NCBI RefSeq assembly: GCF_020009625.1
Contig: NZ_JAIHLP010000002.1
Coordinates: forward strand, 434,001 to 498,000
Length of the DNA: 64,000 bases
Source: Leifsonia poae
Lineage (GTDB): Bacteria > Actinomycetota > Actinomycetes > Actinomycetales > Microbacteriaceae
Reading direction: 5' to 3'
A program made the position numbers and the translations under genes. Position 1 is the first letter of the stretch. Each line of letters begins with the position of its first letter. Shown here piece after piece: positions 34,568 to 43,724 of the stretch. Below the pieces are notes generated by a model. It saw nothing but the letters and a program-made list of their open reading frames with translations. It ran no database searches and was not told the DNA's origin.

Positions 34568-35343
34568 CAGCGTCCTTCGTCCGTCGGCACGAAACTGGAG
34601 ATGTCACCGACCAGACGGGTGTGATCGGCCGGGATCGGCTCCACCGTCGCCAGAGCGATCTCGGCCGCGAACTCGCTCACGTTGTAGAGCTTGCCGGCGG
34701 CCTCCTTGCGCGCGTCGATCGCGCCCGGGTTGAGCCGGTTCAGCAGGGTAGCGGTGATCGTGCCCTCGATCATGTCGCCGGAGACGACGACGAACTCGAC
34801 GCCCTTCTCGGTGAGGGTCGGGATGAGCGCGCGCAGCGCATCTTCGCCGGCCCGCTTGCTGAGAGCCACCGCTTCGTACTCCGGCATCGTCTCGGTCGTC
34901 TTGATGAAGTGCGCCTGGTGGCTCGTCACGAAGACGACGCGCGAGCCCGGAGCCAGCAGGGGGAGCGCGGCGGTCAGCATGTCTACCTGAGCGTCGCGGT
35001 TGAGCTGCATCGCGTAGTCCTCGGCCATGCCGGACTCCATGCCGCCGGACGCATTGAGGACGAGCAGGTCGAGACCGCCCCACTCCGTTTCGACGGCGGC
35101 GACGAGCTGCGCCACCGAAGCCGGATCCGTCATGTCGGCTCCGACGGTGATCGCCGTGCCGCCGGCCGCCCGGATGCTGTCTGCCAGCTTGACCGCCCGC
35201 GCTTCCTTGTTGCGGTAGTTGATCACCACGCTCGCCCCCGCCTCGGCGAGGTACTGCGCGGTGTCGGCACCGATTCCGCGGGACGAGCCCGTGATCAGGG
35301 CCCGCTTTCCGGCGAGCGAGTGAAGGGCGAGAGGGTTGGACAC
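34567..35343 (-). CDS. SDR-family oxidoreductase with an atypical active site
   Basis: The product is 258 aa. The cofactor motif ITGSSRGIGADTAQ is at about residues 17-30, the structural LVLNASGG at about 93 and the serine in VFVTSHQAHF. The usual YxxxK is displaced: the lysine sits in VALSKRAGEDAL, and the only nearby tyrosine (PEYEA) is seven residues before it instead of four. Catalysis may therefore differ from classical SDRs. It is first in a two-gene unit with the S9 peptidase and divergent from the NfeD gene. Confidence 0.85.
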   Translation of the reverse strand: MSNPLALHSLAGKRALITGSSRGIGADTAQYLAEAGASVVINYRNKEARAVKLADSIRAAGGTAITVGADMTDPASVAQLVAAVETEWGGLDLLVLNASGGMESGMAEDYAMQLNRDAQVDMLTAALPLLAPGSRVVFVTSHQAHFIKTTETMPEYEAVALSKRAGEDALRALIPTLTEKGVEFVVVSGDMIEGTITATLLNRLNPGAIDARKEAAGKLYNVSEFAAEIALATVEPIPADHTRLVGDISSFVPTDEGR

Positions 35344-35471
35344 GAAGACTCCTACAACTGATGAACGCTCGCCGGGGCGAGTCGGATTGTCGTCCCTGAG
35401 ACTACCAAGTGGGTTCCGTGCTGGGAGCCTCCCACCTGCTACCTTGAAAGAACCAGTGAAGGGAGTGGACG

Positions 35472-35975
35472 ATGGAATTCGAAACTTTTGCCTGGATCGT
35501 CTGGCTCGTCCTCATCCTGGTGTTCATCATCGTTGAGATGCTGACCCTCGATTTCGTGTTCCTGATGATCGCCGTCGGCAGCGTGGGGGGATTGATCTCC
35601 GGCCTGTTCGGCGCCCCATGGTGGCTGCAGCTGATCATCGCCGCCGTACTCTCCGTGCTGTTGATCTTCACGATCCGGCCACCGCTGCTGCACCTGCTGA
35701 AACGTGGCGGCGACCCGGCCAAAAGCAACGTCGCCGCCCTCATCGGCATGTCCGGCACCGTCGTATCGACGGTCTCGCGCACGTCCGGCCAGGTCAAGCT
35801 CGCCGTCGGCGAGACGTGGACCTCCCGGCTCGCCCCCGGCGCACCCTCGGCTGCGGCCGAGCTCGTACCGGGCGAACACGTCATCGTCGTCGCGATCGAG
35901 GGGGCGACGGCCGTCGTCACGCCCGCCCCGGTGATCGCCGGCGCCGACGACTTCACAGAAAGGAGCGCATCATGA
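35472..35975 (+). CDS. NfeD-family membrane protein
   Basis: The product is 167 aa. Membrane helices lie at about residues 8-30 (WIVWLVLILVFIIVEMLTLDFVFL) and 33-70, and an OB-fold C-terminal domain at 85-150 includes NVAALIGMSGTVVSTVSRTSGQVKLAVGETWTSRL. NfeD proteins partner with SPFH (flotillin-like) proteins in membrane microdomains. The next gene is such a partner, overlapping by ATGA. Confidence 0.9.
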   Translation: MEFETFAWIVWLVLILVFIIVEMLTLDFVFLMIAVGSVGGLISGLFGAPWWLQLIIAAVLSVLLIFTIRPPLLHLLKRGGDPAKSNVAALIGMSGTVVSTVSRTSGQVKLAVGETWTSRLAPGAPSAAAELVPGEHVIVVAIEGATAVVTPAPVIAGADDFTERSAS

Positions 35976-36985
35976 GCAACGCGACCCAATTGGTTGTGCA
36001 GATCGTGGTGTTCGTCATCATCGCGATCATCGCGATCTTCGTCCTCGTCACCCTGTTCCGGGCCATCCGCATCATTCCGCAGGCCACCGCGGGCGTCGTC
36101 GAGCGGCTCGGTCGCTACCACAAGACCCTGATGCCAGGCCTCAACATCGTCGTTCCGTTCGTCGACCGGGTGCGCCCGCTCCTCGACATGCGCGAGCAGG
36201 TCGTCTCCTTTCCCCCGCAGCCGGTGATCACCGAAGACAACCTCGTCGTCTCGATTGACACGGTCGTCTATTTCCAGGTGACGGATGCGCGGGCCGCGAC
36301 CTACGAGATCGCCAACTACCTCGGCGCCGTCGAGCAGCTGACCACGACGACCCTCCGTAACGTCGTCGGCGGCCTGAATCTCGAAGAGGCGCTCACGAGC
36401 CGCGACGAGATCAACGGCCAGCTGCGAATCGTGCTCGACGAGGCCACCGGCAAGTGGGGCATCCGAGTGTCGCGCGTCGAGCTGAAGGCGATCGACCCGC
36501 CCGTCTCCATCCAGGACTCGATGGAGAAGCAGATGCGCGCCGAACGTGACCGTCGCGCCGTCATCCTCACCGCCGAGGGCACCAAGCAGTCCGAGATCCT
36601 GAACGCCGAGGGCATGCGGCAGGCCGCCATCCTCAAGGCGGAGGGTGACGCGAAGGCGGCCGTGCTGCGGGCCGAGGGTGAGGCGAAGGCCATCACCACC
36701 GTGTTCGGCGCGATCCACGAGGGAAACCCGGACAACCTCCTGCTCGCCTACCAGTATCTCCAGACGCTGCCGAAACTCGCCGAGGGCGCCGCCAACAAGA
36801 TGTGGATCATCCCGAGCGAGCTCACTCAGGCACTGCAGGGCATCGGCAAGGCGTTCACCGAGAAGGGCTCCGACGCCGTGCATGCGGCGACGCGCGCGGC
36901 TGCAGCTGCCGCCTCGACGGCGACGCCCCCGACGGCTCCCCCGTCCGTGCCGCCGGCGGGCGGCGACGCCCCCGGAACGGCGTGA
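35972..36985 (+). CDS. SPFH/band 7 membrane protein (QmcA-like)
   Basis: I chose the ATG at 35972, which overlaps the NfeD stop, giving 337 aa. A single N-terminal helix (VVQIVVFVIIAIIAIFVLVTLF) precedes the band 7 domain (AGVVERLGRYHKTLMPGLNIVVPFVDRV, SIDTVVYFQVTDARAATYEI). A long Ala/Glu-rich coiled region follows (MEKQMRAERDRRAVILTAEGTKQSEI), then a Pro/Ala-rich tail. With NfeD it probably organises membrane protein quality control. Confidence 0.93.
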   Translation: MSNATQLVVQIVVFVIIAIIAIFVLVTLFRAIRIIPQATAGVVERLGRYHKTLMPGLNIVVPFVDRVRPLLDMREQVVSFPPQPVITEDNLVVSIDTVVYFQVTDARAATYEIANYLGAVEQLTTTTLRNVVGGLNLEEALTSRDEINGQLRIVLDEATGKWGIRVSRVELKAIDPPVSIQDSMEKQMRAERDRRAVILTAEGTKQSEILNAEGMRQAAILKAEGDAKAAVLRAEGEAKAITTVFGAIHEGNPDNLLLAYQYLQTLPKLAEGAANKMWIIPSELTQALQGIGKAFTEKGSDAVHAATRAAAAAASTATPPTAPPSVPPAGGDAPGTA

Positions 36986-37737
36986 CCTTCCTCTCCGGTC
37001 CACTCCCCCGCATCATCGCCCACCGGGGCCTCGCCACCGAGGCCCCGGAGAACACGCTCCTCGCGTTTCTGCGCGCGCTCGCGGCAGGTGCGACCCATCT
37101 CGAGACGGATGTGCACGCCACCGCCGACGGTGTCGCCGTCATCAGCCACGACGCCGACCTCCAAAGTGCCGTGGGCCGATCGGTGCGTGTCGACCAGCTG
37201 ACGATGGCCGAGCTACGTCGGCTCGACCTCGGCGCCGATCAGTCGTTCTGCTCGCTTGCTGATGCTCTCGACGCCTTCCCCGAGGCGCGGTTCAACATCG
37301 ATATCAAGGATGCGCGGGCCGCTGAGCCGGCCGCGCAGGCCATCCTCGCCACGCGCGCGACCGATCGGGTGCTGATCACCTCGTTCGATGAGCGACGGCG
37401 TCGCGCCGCGGTGGAGGCGCTCCCCGGTGTGGCGAGCTCCGCCTCGGTGTCGCGCTTCCTCCCCGCATTGCTCGCCGCGAAGGCGGGCCTCACGCCGCTC
37501 GTGCGCCGCTCCCTGCGAGGTCTTGTGGCGGTCCAGGTGCCTGAACGAGCCACGTTCGTGCGTCTCGTGACCGGCCGAACGATCGACGTCCTTCACGCGG
37601 CGGGAGTGGAGGTCCACGTGTGGACGGTGAACGATCCTGCAACAATGACACGTCTGCTCGATCTCGGTGTCGACGGCCTCGTCACCGACCGCTGCGACAC
37701 GCTGAAAGCGCTGGTCGAATCGAGAATTCGACCCTGA
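36982..37737 (+). CDS. Glycerophosphodiester phosphodiesterase family protein
   Basis: The GTG at 36982 overlaps the band 7 stop (GTGA) and gives 251 aa. The GDPD barrel is recognised from IIAHRGLATEAPENTLLAF (catalytic His-Arg), THLETDVHATADGVAVISHD (metal Glu/Asp and His) and the C-terminal VHVWTVNDPATMTRLLDLGVDGLVTDR. It would hydrolyse glycerophosphodiesters to glycerol-3-phosphate and an alcohol. It has no signal peptide, so it is probably cytosolic. Confidence 0.92.
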   Translation: MTFLSGPLPRIIAHRGLATEAPENTLLAFLRALAAGATHLETDVHATADGVAVISHDADLQSAVGRSVRVDQLTMAELRRLDLGADQSFCSLADALDAFPEARFNIDIKDARAAEPAAQAILATRATDRVLITSFDERRRRAAVEALPGVASSASVSRFLPALLAAKAGLTPLVRRSLRGLVAVQVPERATFVRLVTGRTIDVLHAAGVEVHVWTVNDPATMTRLLDLGVDGLVTDRCDTLKALVESRIRP

Positions 37738-37828
37738 GAGGCCTCTGGGAGTATCGCGGCGACGGAAAGAGAATCCCCAGCTTGTTGGTTTATAAATGGG
37801 AAGCATCGCGCGAAGAGGAGACCACACA

Positions 37829-38197
37829 ATGGCAGATCGCAGTTTGCGCGGAATGAGGCTTGGCGCCCAAAGCTTACAGAGCGAAGAAGGCGTCGTGTAC
37901 TCCCCGCGTTCCCGTTATAACTACCTGTGCCCGGATTGCGGCCAGGAGACCGAGATGGTGTTCTCGGCCGACGCTGAAGCCCCCGAGACGTGGGAGTGCA
38001 AGCACTGTGGCCACGAGGCCACCCTGCTGGTCGGCAACGAGCCTGTCGAGGTCGACCGTTCCGACGTGAAGGTTCCCCGCAGCCACTGGGACATGCTGCT
38101 CGAGCGGCGCACCCGGGCGGAACTGGAAGAGCTCCTGGAGGAGCGTCTCACCTACCTGCGTGCGCGCCGTGGCGGCGAGCACAAGATCGGCGCCTGA
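37829..38197 (+). CDS. rbpA: RNA polymerase-binding protein RbpA
   Basis: I chose the ATG at 37829 (GAGGAG upstream), giving 122 aa. The zinc-ribbon-like core has YLCPDCGQETEMVF and TWECKHCGHEATLL (two CxxC pairs). The C-terminal sigma-interacting region contains RSHWDMLLERRTRAELEELLEERLTYLR. RbpA binds the principal sigma factor and stabilises the open promoter complex; it is specific to actinobacteria. A terminator follows. Confidence 0.97.
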   Translation: MADRSLRGMRLGAQSLQSEEGVVYSPRSRYNYLCPDCGQETEMVFSADAEAPETWECKHCGHEATLLVGNEPVEVDRSDVKVPRSHWDMLLERRTRAELEELLEERLTYLRARRGGEHKIGA

Positions 38198-38214
38198 GCG
38201 CCGCAGCACGACTC

Positions 38215-38251
38215 AAGAAGGCCGTTCGCACCTGGTGCAGGCGGCCTTCTT
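38215..38251. terminator. Hairpin between rbpA and lnt
   Basis: AAGAAGGCCG (38215-38224) pairs with CGGCCTTCTT (38242-38251), with an inner GCACC/GGTGC hairpin. It is flanked by A and T patches, so it can serve both converging genes. Confidence 0.75.
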
Positions 38252-38303
38252 TCCGTTCCGCCACCGACACCGAGCCGGTGACCGACACGGAGCAGCAGGT
38301 CTC

Positions 38304-39851
38304 TCAGCGGAAGCGGCGGAGCGCCGAGACGGGCGCGCGAGGCCGCCTGCGGGCGCTGAAGGCCACCAGGAGCCCGAACAGGCCCAGCCCCGCTACCAGG
38401 TACTCGATACCTCTGCTGAGGAGCGTGGCGGGCGTCGTGGTGGTGCCGAGTGGAACATCCGCCACCATCGCCCCCGGCCGGAACGGCGGGATGCTGTCAA
38501 TGGTCTCACCGCTCGGCCCGATGATCTGGCTGCTGCCGACGGTCGAGATGTTCACCAGCGAGCGCCCGGACTCGATCGCCCTCAGCCGCGCGATGGCCAA
38601 CTGTTGCTGGTTCTCGTCCGTCTCGCCGAAGTCCGCGTTGTTCGTCTGGGCGAGGATGACCTGGGCGCCGCCTTGCATCATGTCTGTGAGCAGCTGGTCG
38701 TCGACGATGTCGAAGCAGATCGAGATCCCGGCCCGCACCCCGTTGACGTCGAAGACGTTGTCACGAGTTCCGGGCGTGTAGTCGCGACCGATGAGGTCGA
38801 TGAGCGAGGGGGCGAAGGGGCGCCAGAACGCGCGATCCGGCACGTATTCGCCGAAGGGTACGGGATGCCGTTTGTCGTAGTAGTCGACCGCGCCCTCCCC
38901 CTGCTTCCAGAGCAAGGAGGTGTTGTAGTACTTGCCGTCGCGGTAGGTGATCGTCCCCACGATGAACGGCGCGTCCATTCGGCGGCTGAGCGCGTTCAGG
39001 ATGGCCGCCGTGTCGGGGTCCCGCGTCGGGTCCGGCTGTGCGGCGCCCTCGGGCCAGACGACCATGTCGACCTTCTGGTCCTCGATGGTCTGCGTCTCGG
39101 CGATCTGAGTGTTGAGCACCGCATTCGGCGGGGCATTGTCGAAGTAGCCCGCCGGCCCGTTGCCCTGCACGGCGGCGATGCGCGTCGTTCCGTGGGTCGG
39201 CGTCGGCCAGGCCGGGACCGCCAGCACCAGCGCGACGGCGCCGATGGCGAGAGCGCCGCGCCAGACCCGCTCGAGGTCGACGGCGAAGCAGAGCTCGAGC
39301 AGCACGACGACGAGCCAGACCATCACGAAGCTGAGGCCCGAGATGCCCAGCCACGCCGCCAAGGGCGCTAACGGGCTCTCGGATTGCGATTCGGCCACAC
39401 GGCCCCAGGAGAATCCTCCGTACGGCCAATTCCCCGTCACATACTCCCGCAGCACCCACAGCCCTGCGACGATGACAGGCAGCAACCCGACCCGCCCTGT
39501 GGTCGTCGGCCATGCTCGGGGGACCCAGCGATAGGCCAGCGCGATGAGGAGTCCGCCCAGCCCCACGAACAGCGCTTCCAAGGTCGACAGCGCCACCCAC
39601 GGCACGGGGCCGAGGTAGAGCGACGTCCACGCGATGTGGAACAGGTAGAACGACTCTCCCGCGACGAACGCGACCAGAAAGGCGCTGCCGGCACGGCGCC
39701 CGCGCAGGGCGAGCAGCACCATGGCGATGCCCACGAACGCGAGAGGCCACCAATCCCGGTCGGGGAAGGCCGCATCGAGCACCGGCCCCGATCCCGCGGC
39801 CACGAGGAGCGCGAACCAGAGAGGGAGCGGCGCGCGAGGGAAAGCAGTCAC
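38304..39851 (-). CDS. lnt: Apolipoprotein N-acyltransferase
   Basis: I chose the GTG at 39851 (VTAFPRAPLPLWFALLVAAG), giving 515 aa. Six or more membrane helices precede the nitrilase-like domain, whose Glu-Lys-Cys triad is visible in VVWPEGAAQPD, LLWKQGEGAVDYYDKRHPVPFGEY and AGISICFDIVDDQL. It acylates the N-terminal cysteine of diacylated lipoproteins on the outer face of the membrane. It is last in the pafBC-tatAC-helY run. Confidence 0.93.
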   Translation of the reverse strand: MTAFPRAPLPLWFALLVAAGSGPVLDAAFPDRDWWPLAFVGIAMVLLALRGRRAGSAFLVAFVAGESFYLFHIAWTSLYLGPVPWVALSTLEALFVGLGGLLIALAYRWVPRAWPTTTGRVGLLPVIVAGLWVLREYVTGNWPYGGFSWGRVAESQSESPLAPLAAWLGISGLSFVMVWLVVVLLELCFAVDLERVWRGALAIGAVALVLAVPAWPTPTHGTTRIAAVQGNGPAGYFDNAPPNAVLNTQIAETQTIEDQKVDMVVWPEGAAQPDPTRDPDTAAILNALSRRMDAPFIVGTITYRDGKYYNTSLLWKQGEGAVDYYDKRHPVPFGEYVPDRAFWRPFAPSLIDLIGRDYTPGTRDNVFDVNGVRAGISICFDIVDDQLLTDMMQGGAQVILAQTNNADFGETDENQQQLAIARLRAIESGRSLVNISTVGSSQIIGPSGETIDSIPPFRPGAMVADVPLGTTTTPATLLSRGIEYLVAGLGLFGLLVAFSARRRPRAPVSALRRFR

Positions 39852-39897
39852 GGAGTCAGAGCCTAGAGCACGCGGATAGGCGTCGACCGCGCCGATC

Positions 39898-42327
39898 TCA
39901 GGCAACGGATGAGTACGCCACGATGCCGCGACGGATCGACTCCAGCGCCTGCCGAGCGGTGCGCCCGACAGGACCTTGCGCCACCAGCGAGAGCTGATCG
40001 AGCAAATCGATCGTCTGCTTCGTCCAGCGCACGAAGTCACCAGCCGCCATATCGGCCTCCGAGAGCACGATGTCCAGCCCCGACCCCTTCGCCCAGGCGT
40101 GCATCGCGAGCGACAGCGTCGTCGACGGCGGCTCACTTCCGGCCAGATGGTGACCGCGCTCCAGATCGTCGAGTCTGCTCCAGATCTCGACGGTATTCTC
40201 GAACGCCGGCCGGAACCCGCCCCGAGGAAGCATCCGTTCGCTGGCGAGCCCTTCGTCACGCCGAGGCTCGAACACGAGGGCGCAGGCCATCGCCGCAAGG
40301 CTCGGCGCGTCGAGCTGATTCCAGAGGTTGCGGCGCAGGCACTCGGCCACGAGAAGGTCGCGCTCACCATAGATGCGCTTGAGGGTGCGGCCGTGCACGG
40401 TCAATTCGGTGATGCCGCCCTCGACGGCGAGATAGCCCAGGTCGATCAGCACGTCGGAGACCCGGTCGAACACCTTGGCGACGGCTCCGGTGCGCGACCG
40501 GATCTGTGAGCTGAGCGCATCCGTCTCCCGCTTCAGCTTCCACCAGCGTTCCGCCCAGCGCGCGTGCTGCTCCCGGTCGGGACAGCGATGGCACGGATGC
40601 TCCTTCATGCGCTTGCGCAACGCGACGAGCTGACGTTGCCGACGGTCGCGATCGGAGCGCGAAGCGTTCTCCATCCGCGCGCCCTTGCGCTCCAGATCAC
40701 TCAGCTCCCGCCGGATGCCCGAATACTCGCGGAAGTCGCCCAGGTGGCAGGTCATCGCCTTCTCGTAGCCGGCGAGCGACTCCTCCTGCTGCCGAACCTT
40801 GCGCGCGAGGTCCACGACGGCACGATCGGCCTGGAATTGGGCGAATGACGACTCGAGGATCTCGCGTGTGCGCAACCGGCCGAATTGGTCGATGAGATTG
40901 ACCGCCATGTTGTACGTCGGGCGGAAACTGGAGTTGAGCGGGTAGCTCCGGCGCGACGCGAGCGAGGCCACCGACTGCGGGTCGAGCCCGTCCTGCCACT
41001 GGATGACCGAATGCCCCTCGACATCGATCCCGCGTCGCCCGGCGCGCCCGGTGAGCTGCGTGTACTCCCCCGGGGTGATCGGCACCCGGGATTCGCCGTT
41101 GAATTTCTCGAGCTTCTCGAGCACGACCGTGCGCGCGGGCATGTTGATGCCCAGGGCGAGTGTCTCGGTCGCGAACACGACCTTCACGAGCTTGCGGCGG
41201 AAAAGCTCCTCCACCACCTCTTTGAAGGCGGGCAGCAAGCCGGCGTGGTGCGCCGCCACCCCGCGTTCGAGCCCCTCCAACCATTCCCAGTAGCCGAGAA
41301 CCGCCAGATCTTCGTCGAGCAGGGTGCGGCACCGATCCTCCACGATCTCGCGGATCTCGTCACGCTCGTGCGCCTCGGTGAGCCGGACCCCGGAACGGAG
41401 CGTCTGGCGCACCGCCTGATCGCAGCCGTTGCGGCTGAAGATGAAAAAGATCGCCGGAAGCAGGTTGCGTTCCCCGAGCATCCGCACCACTTCGGCGCGA
41501 TCCATGCGGAACGACTCCGTCCGCCCGCCGCGGGAATGGTAGCGGCCGACCTCGTTCCGCTGGCGGGAACCCGATACCCTCCCGCCATAGCGGGCCAGCT
41601 GCACGAGCTCCGGATTCACGCGATTCGTCGCGGCGAGCCCCGATGAGTCGAAGAGGTCGATCAGCTTCGACCGCATCAGGATGTGCTGCTCCAGCGGCAC
41701 CGGGCGCTCCTCCGAGACCACGACATCCGTGTCGCCGCGCACGGCCTGCAACCAGTCGCCGAACTCCTCGGCGTTCGAGACCGTCGCGCTGAGCGACACC
41801 ATGCGCACCGCCTGAGGAAGATGGATGATCACCTCTTCCCAGACCGCGCCGCGGAACCGATCGGCGAGGTAGTGCACTTCGTCCATGACCACGTAGGCGA
41901 GATCGGTCAGCAGATCGGAATTCGCGTAGAGCATGTTGCGCAGCACTTCGGTGGTCATGACCACGATGCGTGCGCGGGAGTTCACATTGGTGTCACCGGT
42001 GAGCAGCCCCACCGAGTCGGCACCGTACTCGGCGACGAGCTCCTGGAACTTCTGGTTGCTGAGCGCCTTCATCGGCGCGGTGTAGAACACCTTCGCGTTC
42101 GGCTCCCGCATCGCCAGGAACACCGCGAACTCGGCGACGATGGTCTTTCCCGCCCCCGTCGGCGCGGCGACGAGCACGCTCCGACCGTTCTCGAGACTGC
42201 TGCACGCCTCGAGCTGGAACGGATCGAGCTCGAACCGGAGGCCACCCCGAAAAGCGTCGAGAAGGGGTTGGCGAACGCGCGAACGGGAGGCCGCGTAGCG
42301 CTCGGCCGGGGACAGCTGATCGGTCAC
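39898..42327 (-). CDS. helY: DEAD/DEAH-box helicase, HelY/Ski2-like
   Basis: The product is 809 aa from a GTG start. Visible motifs are Walker A VLVAAPTGAGKTIVAEF at about residue 55, motif Ia TAPMKALSNQKF, motif II DEVHYLAD, motif III LSATVSN and motif VI QLTGRAGRRGID, then the C-terminal Ski2-type domain. The gene order matches HelY in other actinobacteria, next to tatC. It probably remodels structured RNA. Confidence 0.93.
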   Translation of the reverse strand: MTDQLSPAERYAASRSRVRQPLLDAFRGGLRFELDPFQLEACSSLENGRSVLVAAPTGAGKTIVAEFAVFLAMREPNAKVFYTAPMKALSNQKFQELVAEYGADSVGLLTGDTNVNSRARIVVMTTEVLRNMLYANSDLLTDLAYVVMDEVHYLADRFRGAVWEEVIIHLPQAVRMVSLSATVSNAEEFGDWLQAVRGDTDVVVSEERPVPLEQHILMRSKLIDLFDSSGLAATNRVNPELVQLARYGGRVSGSRQRNEVGRYHSRGGRTESFRMDRAEVVRMLGERNLLPAIFFIFSRNGCDQAVRQTLRSGVRLTEAHERDEIREIVEDRCRTLLDEDLAVLGYWEWLEGLERGVAAHHAGLLPAFKEVVEELFRRKLVKVVFATETLALGINMPARTVVLEKLEKFNGESRVPITPGEYTQLTGRAGRRGIDVEGHSVIQWQDGLDPQSVASLASRRSYPLNSSFRPTYNMAVNLIDQFGRLRTREILESSFAQFQADRAVVDLARKVRQQEESLAGYEKAMTCHLGDFREYSGIRRELSDLERKGARMENASRSDRDRRQRQLVALRKRMKEHPCHRCPDREQHARWAERWWKLKRETDALSSQIRSRTGAVAKVFDRVSDVLIDLGYLAVEGGITELTVHGRTLKRIYGERDLLVAECLRRNLWNQLDAPSLAAMACALVFEPRRDEGLASERMLPRGGFRPAFENTVEIWSRLDDLERGHHLAGSEPPSTTLSLAMHAWAKGSGLDIVLSEADMAAGDFVRWTKQTIDLLDQLSLVAQGPVGRTARQALESIRRGIVAYSSVA

Positions 42328-42336
42328 GGGACCAGC

Positions 42337-43128
42337 CTATGTCGCGAGCTCCGCCTCCAGGCGCACCGCAGACTTCGCCACGCGGCGATCGTGCAGCCAG
42401 GCGACACCGTACGCCGCCAGATACAGCAGAATCATCGGGATCGCGAGCAGGAACATCGAGAGCACATCGGCCGCGGGCGTCGCGATCGCGGTGAACAGTG
42501 CGATCAGGATGAACGCCCAGCGCCACGACTTGATGATCGACCGCGCGCTGAGCACCCCCACGAAGTTCAGCAGCACGAGGAACACGGGAAGGACGAACGC
42601 AACCCCGACGGCGAGCGTCAGTTTCAGGACGAAGTCGAAATAGGTCTTCGCCGAGATGATCGACGAATCCGCCCCCGGTGCGAAACTGGTGAGAAGGGTG
42701 ACGATGTGCGGAACAAGGAGCCATCCGACGTACGCTCCGGCGAGGAACAGCGGAACCGCGGTGAAGAAAAAGCCGAACCCGTACCGGAGCTCCTTGCGGC
42801 TCAGCGCGGGCACGAAGAACGCCCAGATCTGATAGAGCCAGATGGGGCTCGACAGCACGACACCGACCGTGACCGCGATCTGCATCTTCAGGTCGAAAGC
42901 GCCGGTGATGCTGTCGTAGTTGAGTTGCGCCATACGGCCCTGCTGCTTGGCGATCTCGGTGATCGGAGAACGCAGCGCGTCGAGAAGGTAGTCAGAGACG
43001 AACCAGCCGACGACGGCACCGGCAAGCAGTCCCAGGGCAGAACGGAAGAGGCGTTTGCGAAGTTCGACGAAATGTTCGCCGAGCGTCATTCGTCCTTCGT
43101 GGTTCTTGCCTCGCTTGGTTGAGGCCAC
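42337..43128 (-). CDS. tatC: Sec-independent protein translocase TatC
   Basis: The product is 263 aa with six membrane helices and the conserved N-terminal FVELRKRLFRSALG and first-loop Pro/Glu region. TatC recognises twin-arginine signal peptides. A GTG at 43128 is used here; the internal ATG at 43089 (MTLGEHFVELRKRL) is a plausible alternative, since many TatC proteins start near it. tatA lies four bases upstream. Confidence 0.96.
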   Translation of the reverse strand: MASTKRGKNHEGRMTLGEHFVELRKRLFRSALGLLAGAVVGWFVSDYLLDALRSPITEIAKQQGRMAQLNYDSITGAFDLKMQIAVTVGVVLSSPIWLYQIWAFFVPALSRKELRYGFGFFFTAVPLFLAGAYVGWLLVPHIVTLLTSFAPGADSSIISAKTYFDFVLKLTLAVGVAFVLPVFLVLLNFVGVLSARSIIKSWRWAFILIALFTAIATPAADVLSMFLLAIPMILLYLAAYGVAWLHDRRVAKSAVRLEAELAT

Positions 43129-43131
43129 GAC

Positions 43132-43359
43132 CTACGGTTTCGTGGGCGATTCAGACGAGGGAGCGGACACGCCATCGGCCTTCAGCGTGGGGTCTTCCGG
43201 CTTCTCGTCGTCTTTCTTCATCGCGTTGACCTCGCCCTTGAAGATCCGCATCGACTGGCCGATGCTCTTGGCGAGCCCGGGAAGCTTCGGCGCTCCGAAG
43301 AGCAGCAAGATCACTGCGAGGATGATGAGCAAGTGCCATCCGGTGAGGCCACCGAGCAT
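43132..43359 (-). CDS. tatA: Sec-independent protein translocase TatA
   Basis: The product is 75 aa. One membrane helix (LLIILAVILLLFG) is followed by the family motif FGAPKLPGLAKSIGQSMRIFKGEV, an amphipathic helix and an acidic/Pro-rich tail. It forms the transport pore with TatC, directly downstream. Confidence 0.96.
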   Translation of the reverse strand: MLGGLTGWHLLIILAVILLLFGAPKLPGLAKSIGQSMRIFKGEVNAMKKDDEKPEDPTLKADGVSAPSSESPTKP

Positions 43360-43363
43360 GAGA

Positions 43364-43714
43364 TCAAGTCCTTTTGGTCAGGTGCGAAAACGGTGTCGGA
43401 TCCGCATTGACCAACAGCTTACCTCGTCGCACCCGCGCATCGCTGCGAGATTGTCGCGCGAATCGGCGATCCGCCCTGGCTTGGTCCCGCTCCGCCGAGA
43501 GACGGGACGCGTCGTCGAAGACGGCGGAATGGAAGGGCGGATCCCGGAGCTCGTCCGCCCGCCGGGAGAGAACCTCGGCCTTCTCCGCGAGGGCCCCCAC
43601 CTCTCGACCGGCGGCCATGAGCTTGCGGAAGAGGTGCACGGCGAAGAACACGAGCATCCCGAGGAAGGCCAGGATCAGCGTTCCCCAGATGACGATCCAC
43701 GACCACCAGGGCAT
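43364..43714 (-). CDS. Small membrane protein of the tat-paf run
   Basis: The product is 116 aa. One N-terminal helix (WWSWIVIWGTLILAFLGMLVFFAVHLF) is followed by a charged, probably coiled segment (LMAAGREVGALAEKAEVLSRRADEL and LSAERDQARADRRFARQSRSDARV). No family name is known to me. Its place between pafC and tatA suggests co-transcription with them. Codon use is ordinary. Confidence 0.7.
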   Translation of the reverse strand: MPWWSWIVIWGTLILAFLGMLVFFAVHLFRKLMAAGREVGALAEKAEVLSRRADELRDPPFHSAVFDDASRLSAERDQARADRRFARQSRSDARVRRGKLLVNADPTPFSHLTKRT

Positions 43715-43724
43715 GGGCGGAAGC

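Noticed and set aside
32144..34624. 826-codon plus-strand frame opposite the S9 peptidase
   Set aside because: It is antisense to a clear peptidase with catalytic motifs and has biased charged composition without domains.
41683..43122. 479-codon plus-strand frame opposite helY and tatC
   Set aside because: Antisense shadow; the minus-strand genes carry helicase and TatC motifs.
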